Shown here piece by piece: positions 59,721 through 64,000 of a stretch of 64,000 nucleotides of DNA; positions within the stretch are counted from its first letter, which is position 1; the number at the start of each line of letters is the position of its first letter. The notes under the pieces were generated by a model that had not been told where the DNA came from, ran no database searches, and worked only from the letters and a program-made list of their open reading frames with translations. The position numbers and the translations under genes were made by a program. This DNA comes from Burkholderia mayonis. GTDB lineage: Bacteria > Pseudomonadota > Gammaproteobacteria > Burkholderiales > Burkholderiaceae. The DNA is taken from positions 2,480,001 to 2,544,000 of the forward strand of contig NZ_CP013386.1 in the NCBI RefSeq assembly GCF_001523745.2, in the 5' to 3' direction.

Positions 59721-60749
59721 ATGAAACTCGAATCCGTACCGATCACCCTGACCCGTTGCGCGAAGACCTTCCACGGCACGCGCGTGCTGGAGCCGCTCGA
59801 TCTCGCGATCGGCGCGGGCGAGACGCTCGTGCTGCTCGGCCCGTCCGGCTGCGGCAAGACGACGACGCTGCGCCTCATTGCCGGGCTCGACGTGCCCGAC
59901 GCGGGCGGCGCGATCGCCTTCGGCGCCGACGACGTAACCGCGCGGCCGATCGAAAAGCGCGGCGTCGGCATGGTGTTCCAGAGCTACGCGCTGTTTCCGA
60001 ACCTGTCGGTGCGCGGCAACGTCGGCTACGGGCTGCGAATCCGCGGGACGGATCCGCGCGCGCTGCGCGAGCGCGTCGACGAACTGCTCGCGATGATGCG
60101 GCTTACCGCGCACGCGGACAAGCCGATCGACGCGCTGTCGGGCGGCCAGCGCCAGCGCGTCGCGCTGGCCCGCGCGCTCGCGGTGCGCCCGCGCGTGCTG
60201 CTGCTCGACGAGCCGCTGACCGCGCTCGATGCACAACTGCGCGACGCGCTGCGCCGCGAGATGAACGCGCTCTTGCGCGAGCTCGGCGTGACGACGGTCT
60301 ACGTGACGCACGACCAGGCCGAGGCGATGGCGCTCGGCGACCGGATCGTCGTGATGAGCGCGGGGAAGATCGAGCAGATCGGCACGCCGCGCGACGTCTA
60401 CTATCGTCCGGCGAGCCGCGCCGTCGCGCGCTTCATCGGCACGCTGAACCGGCTCGAAGGCGTGTGGCGCGACGGCGCGCTCGTGACGACGGGCGGCGCC
60501 GTCGCCGCCGCGTCGCCGGCAAACGAGCTATTCTTTCGACCGGAGGATGCGCGTCTCGTCGACCCGTCGGATGCGCCGCTGCGCGGCGCGGTCGCGAACT
60601 GCGCGTTTCTCGGCGAGCGCACGCGCGTGACCGTCGAGCACGCGGCGCCCGATACGCTCGTCATCGACGTGCCGGGCCGCGTCGATCTCGCGCGCGGCAC
60701 CGCGGTCGGCGTCGCGATCGCGGCGGACGGCCTGCTCGCGCTCGCGTGA
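59721..60749 (+). CDS. ABC transporter ATP-binding protein
   Basis: 342 residues. Walker A GPSGCGKTT (about 40-48), Q-loop FQSYALFP, signature LSGGQRQRVALARAL, Walker B VLLLDEPLTALD, H-loop YVTHDQAEAM; a C-terminal TOBE-like regulatory domain from ~245. It matches the CUT1/PotA/PhnT type that energises family 1 binding-protein importers. It follows permease 2 and precedes the phosphodiesterase. Confidence 0.96.
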   Translation: MKLESVPITLTRCAKTFHGTRVLEPLDLAIGAGETLVLLGPSGCGKTTTLRLIAGLDVPDAGGAIAFGADDVTARPIEKRGVGMVFQSYALFPNLSVRGNVGYGLRIRGTDPRALRERVDELLAMMRLTAHADKPIDALSGGQRQRVALARALAVRPRVLLLDEPLTALDAQLRDALRREMNALLRELGVTTVYVTHDQAEAMALGDRIVVMSAGKIEQIGTPRDVYYRPASRAVARFIGTLNRLEGVWRDGALVTTGGAVAAASPANELFFRPEDARLVDPSDAPLRGAVANCAFLGERTRVTVEHAAPDTLVIDVPGRVDLARGTAVGVAIAADGLLALA

Positions 60750-60790
60750 CGCGCCCCACCCTCACGACACGAACACAACGAGGAACGACG

Positions 60791-61615
60791 ATGCTGCTTG
60801 CCCACATCAGCGATCTGCATATCAAGCGGCCCGGCATGCTCGCGTACCGGCGCGTCGACACGGCCGCGCATTTCGCGCGCTGCGTCGCGCGCCTGAACGC
60901 GCTCGAGCCGCGCCCGGACGCGGTGCTCGTCACGGGCGACCTGACCGACTTCGGCGACGACGCAGAATACGCGCACCTGAAATCGCTGCTCGCGCCGCTC
61001 GAGATTCCGTACTACCTGCTCGTCGGCAACCACGACGACCGCGCGGCGTTGCGACGCGCGTTCCCCGCGCGCGCGGAGCTGCAGATGGGCGAATTCGTCC
61101 AGTACGCGCTCGATCTCGGGCCGCTGCGCGTGATCGCGCTCGACTCGCAGATTCCGGGCACGAGCGGCGGCACCCTGTGCGACGCGCGGCTCGCGTGGCT
61201 CGCCAACCAGCTCGACGCCGCGCGCGACCGTCCGGTCATCGTCGCGCTCCATCATCCGCCGTTCGCATGCGGCATCGGCCACATGGACGCGATGCGGCTC
61301 GATCCGGACGCGTCGAGCCGGCTCGACGCGCTGCTGCGCCGCTTTCCGAACGTCGAGCGCGTGCTGTGCGGACACGTGCACCGGACGATGTTCGCGCGCT
61401 TCGGCGGCACCATCGCGTCGGCCGTGCCCGCGCCGGCGCATCAGGTCACGTTCGATCTGCGCGACGACGGGCCGTCGTCGTTTTCGATGGAGCCGCCCGC
61501 GTTCGCCGTGCATCGCTATGCGCCGGACAGCGGGCTCGCGTCGCATCATGTGTACGTCGATGCGAGCGACGGGCCGCATCCGTTCTTCGAACCGACGGGC
61601 GTGCTGATCGATTGA
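60791..61615 (+). CDS. GpdQ-like metallophosphodiesterase
   Basis: 274 residues, class III phosphodiesterase. Metal motifs: LLAHISDLHI (D8, H10), VLVTGDLTDFG, LLVGNHDDRAAL, ALHHPPFACGIGHMD and LCGHVHRTMF. Length and sequence resemble Enterobacter GpdQ (274 residues), which hydrolyses glycerophosphodiesters, more than CpdA. GGAACGACG precedes the ATG. It is last in the transporter operon, so it probably degrades what the importer brings in. Confidence 0.92.
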   Translation: MLLAHISDLHIKRPGMLAYRRVDTAAHFARCVARLNALEPRPDAVLVTGDLTDFGDDAEYAHLKSLLAPLEIPYYLLVGNHDDRAALRRAFPARAELQMGEFVQYALDLGPLRVIALDSQIPGTSGGTLCDARLAWLANQLDAARDRPVIVALHHPPFACGIGHMDAMRLDPDASSRLDALLRRFPNVERVLCGHVHRTMFARFGGTIASAVPAPAHQVTFDLRDDGPSSFSMEPPAFAVHRYAPDSGLASHHVYVDASDGPHPFFEPTGVLID

Positions 61616-61962
61616 ACGTGACGCTGCCGCGCGCGGCAGGCGACGGACGCAGGGGGCGCATGAGCATGCGTATGCTCAAGCTTCGCCGGGCGAGCCGCCG
61701 CCGGGGCGCTGAACGACGCGGGCCGACATGGATCGGCTTCGGCGTCGCACGAATCGCATGAGTCGCACGAATCGCATGAGTCGCATGAGTCGCACGAGTC
61801 GCGCGAGCTGTGTTTACTCGTGCAGGCCGCGTTTGCCCATGCGGCCGGCGCCGCTCCGCGCCGAAGCGCCCCGGCCTTTCACTATCGGCACGCGCCGCGC
61901 GCCGTCCGGGCGTACCGACGGACGCCGCGCGCGACCCGCACGCACGACCGCGGACGCCGCGC
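61616..61962. other. Intergenic region with 9-bp repeat
   Basis: 347 bases between convergent genes, without a recognisable gene. It contains the repeat at 61745-61807. Frames across the repeat (NRMSRTNRMS type) have no start signals. Confidence 0.5.
61745..61807. repeat. 9-bp array, 7 copies
   Basis: Degenerate TCGCAYGAR units alternate ACGAA/ATGAG, partly an 18-bp period. Confidence 0.9.
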
Positions 61963-62373
61963 TCAGCGCGCGGCGCTCGTCCGGTCCATGATCACGAGCA
62001 GATCGGCCAGCGCCTGCTTGCACGCGACAGCCTGCGGCCGATCGGCGCGCAGCGCCGCGAGCGCGCGATCGATCGACTTGTCGACCGCGTGCCAATCCGC
62101 CGCCGCGCGCGGCTTCAGCGACGGCTCGGCATCGTCCCAAGACGTCTCCAGATCCTTGATGCGCGCCTTCGCACCGGCGAGATCGCCCTTGTCGACGCGC
62201 TTCGCGGTGTCGACGGCGATCGCGCGGAACGGCGACAGGTCGCCGAGCTTCGAGACGGTCGCGGCTTCGGCCACGTTCGGCGCGACGCCCGCCGGCGACA
62301 CGACGCCGATGCCGAACGCGGCCGCCGCCAATGCCGGCGCGACGGCGAATGCAATGAATTTGCGCTTGATCAT
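61963..62373 (-). CDS. Exported alpha-helical hypothetical protein
   Basis: 136 residues from ATG 62373, [20 protein letters not shown], a signal peptide cut near residue 35 (VAEAATVSK). The mature part is helical, with [40 protein letters not shown] and [17 protein letters not shown], resembling small periplasmic helix-bundle proteins annotated as histidine kinase-associated. GGAG lies upstream. It follows the membrane gene at 62438 by 64 bases, and I infer an operon. Confidence 0.75.
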   Translation of the reverse strand: MIKRKFIAFAVAPALAAAAFGIGVVSPAGVAPNVAEAATVSKLGDLSPFRAIAVDTAKRVDKGDLAGAKARIKDLETSWDDAEPSLKPRAAADWHAVDKSIDRALAALRADRPQAVACKQALADLLVIMDRTSAAR

Positions 62374-62437
62374 GCTGCTTCTCCTTGTGAAAAACGCGAA
62401 CGAAACGGTTGAAAACGATGCTCGCATCGACTGAAGC

Positions 62438-63232
62438 TCAGCGTTCGCGCGCCGGCGCGACGAGCCGATCCGCGCGCGCGGCCGCGACGCTCAGCCCCGC
62501 GACCAGCACGACGATCACCGCGAGAAACACGGCGCTCGTCTTGATCGTGCCGAGCCCGAGGCCGCCGTACGCTTGCGCCTGCGACAGGAAATCGCCGAGC
62601 GACGCGCCGAGCGGACGCGTGAGGATGTACGCGAGCCAGAACGCGAGCACGCGGTTCATCCCGAAGAGCGCAGCTGCCGCGATGAGCGCGATCGCGCCGC
62701 CGAACGCGACGATCCCGAGCCGGAATCCGAGACCGAGCGCCTCGGTCGCGAGATCGCCCGCCGCCGTGCCGAGCGCGAACGTCAGCAGGATCGCGGCCCA
62801 ATAGAACCACTCGCGGCGCGCGGTGACGATCGTGTGAATCGACAGCGTCCGCTCGCTGCGATACCAGAGCGCGAACGTCGCCGCGAGCGCGGCGGCGAAA
62901 AGCGGCGTGCTGACGTAGAGGCTGACGCCGAGGCCGTCGGTCAGCGCATCGGTGATCTGCGTGCCGACGATGCTGACGAGGACGATGTTCAGCCAGTAGA
63001 TCCACGGCACGTAAGCGCGCGCGCGCAATTGCAGCGCGAGCGCGCAGAGCAGCAGACCGGACATCAGCGCGCCGGTGACGGCGGCGCCGAGTCCGACGTG
63101 AACCGCGAGATAGTCGGCGCCGGTCTCCCCGACCGTCGTCGACATGATCTTGACGATCCAGAAGGCCAGCGTGACTTCCGGAACTTTGTTGAGCATGCCG
63201 GCGGCGGCATGCGGACGGGCGGGCTGGTTCAA
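62438..63232 (-). CDS. COG4705-type membrane protein
   Basis: 264 residues with about eight hydrophobic segments. [23 protein letters not shown] is cut here to its core [20 protein letters not shown]; then [40 protein letters not shown] and [20 protein letters not shown], the pattern of COG4705 proteins of unknown function. AAGGAGAG stands 6 bases before TTG 63232, so I prefer it to ATG 63196 and ATG 63283. Confidence 0.85.
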   Translation of the reverse strand: MNQPARPHAAAGMLNKVPEVTLAFWIVKIMSTTVGETGADYLAVHVGLGAAVTGALMSGLLLCALALQLRARAYVPWIYWLNIVLVSIVGTQITDALTDGLGVSLYVSTPLFAAALAATFALWYRSERTLSIHTIVTARREWFYWAAILLTFALGTAAGDLATEALGLGFRLGIVAFGGAIALIAAAALFGMNRVLAFWLAYILTRPLGASLGDFLSQAQAYGGLGLGTIKTSAVFLAVIVVLVAGLSVAAARADRLVAPARER

Positions 63233-63514
63233 TTGGGCTCTCCTTGTCGCACCGGTTGCGCAAAGCGAGCCGGATTCCGGCAACGGCGGTGCAGCGAAAT
63301 ACGAACGCTCCCACGACTCGCTCGGACGCCACTATGCAAGCCGACCGCTTAAGGCGACATTAACGGCATGCGCGCGCACTGCGATCGCGCCGCCGCCAGC
63401 AGACTTCGGGGACGTCCGGTATGATCGGCGCTCCCGGCGTTTCGCCTCTGCCGTCTCGATCGAAGATCCGGACGGCGCGCACGACGCGCGCGCCGCACTT
63501 CGTCCACACGCACC

Positions 63515-64000
63515 ATGCCCCCGTCGCCTTCCGTTTCCGCCGACGCGCCCCGCCGTGACTCGCACAGCCTGTTGCTGCTGCTCGCGACGATCGCGGGCGT
63601 GTCCGTCGCCAACATCTATTACAACCAGCCGCTCCTCGACGCGTTCCGTGCGTCGTTTCCGGACAGCGCGTCGTGGATCGGCATCGTGCCGACCGCGACG
63701 CAGCTCGGCTACGCGGCCGGCATGTTCGCGCTCGCGCCGCTCGGCGACCGCTTCGACCGGCGCAAGCTGATCCTGCTGCAGATCGCCGGGCTGTCGGCCG
63801 CGCTCGTGATCGCCGCAGCGGCGCCGACGCTCGCCGTGCTCGCCGCGGCGAGCCTCGCGATCGGCATCCTCGCGACGATCGCGCAGCAGGCCGTGCCGTT
63901 CGCCGCCGAGATCGCGCCGCCCGCCGCACGCGGGCAGGCGGTCGGCACCGTGATGAGCGGGCTCTTGCTCGGCATCCTGCTCGCGCGCACGGCGGCGGGT
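63515..64000 (+). CDS. MFS transporter (3' end cut by window edge)
   Basis: The first 162 residues of a permease, about four to five helices: LLLLLATIAGVSVANIYYNQ, PLLDAFRASF, then loop 2-3 APLGDRFDRRKLILLQ, then AEIAPPAARGQAVGTVMSGL. This resembles YgaY/drug-efflux-like MFS proteins. The substrate is unknown, and the C-terminal two-thirds lie outside. Confidence 0.88.
   Translation, partial: MPPSPSVSADAPRRDSHSLLLLLATIAGVSVANIYYNQPLLDAFRASFPDSASWIGIVPTATQLGYAAGMFALAPLGDRFDRRKLILLQIAGLSAALVIAAAAPTLAVLAAASLAIGILATIAQQAVPFAAEIAPPAARGQAVGTVMSGLLLGILLARTAAG

Overview
The window is chromosomal DNA of a Burkholderia, most likely the B. pseudomallei/thailandensis group. The pointers are very high G+C, housekeeping proteins of beta-proteobacterial type, many 6-9 bp tandem repeats, and a malonate decarboxylase cluster. 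The species call is inference from gene content, not from a database search. Genes are cut at both ends: glmM at the left and an MFS transporter at the right.

Layout. 1-12,022 is housekeeping, mostly on the minus strand: rlmE-ftsH-folP-glmM, the divergent yhbY, greA with a small membrane gene, and carA-lysE-carB. 12,400-16,300 holds an AraC regulator, a divergent lipocalin-like protein whose start is out of frame, and an MFS transporter. 16,400-21,500 holds a LysM lytic transglycosylase, gloB, a methyltransferase, rnhA, dnaQ and a small YnfA-type protein. 22,000-26,460 holds a ProP-like transporter, a GST-like protein, an alpha/beta hydrolase, a large 9-bp minisatellite and a degenerate phospholipase-D-like protein.

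26,550-35,720 is a complete malonate utilisation locus. It has the decarboxylase subunits mdcA-C-D-E, cofactor genes mdcG-B-H, the transporter madLM and a divergent LysR regulator. Two similar boxes lie before mdcA and before the regulator. mdcB and mdcG both contain in-frame tandem repeats.

36,200-53,700 is more accessory. It holds a carnitine-dehydrogenase-like enzyme, pckG, decayed fragments (sulfite reductase, AsnC/Lrp, YeiH), a DUF2242 lipoprotein, SDR/LysR and DUF2239/carotenoid-oxygenase pairs with clear promoter or operator structure, a MocR/PaiB pair, DUF2182/DUF1326, and a membrane diguanylate cyclase.

54,050-54,394 is a tRNA-Leu(UAA) gene interrupted after anticodon base U34 by a 258-nt group I intron with covarying P4 and P7 helices. 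Downstream, 54,823-61,615 encodes a LacI regulator, a binding-protein ABC importer and a GpdQ-like phosphodiesterase, plausibly for a glycerophosphodiester or other phosphate ester. This operon is split between its two permeases by an insert that carries an antisense gene for a small double-glycine-leader (bacteriocin-like) peptide. The insert also carries a copy of the lacI promoter/operator and its first codons, now fused to the second permease. The window ends with two membrane or exported proteins and the start of an MFS transporter.
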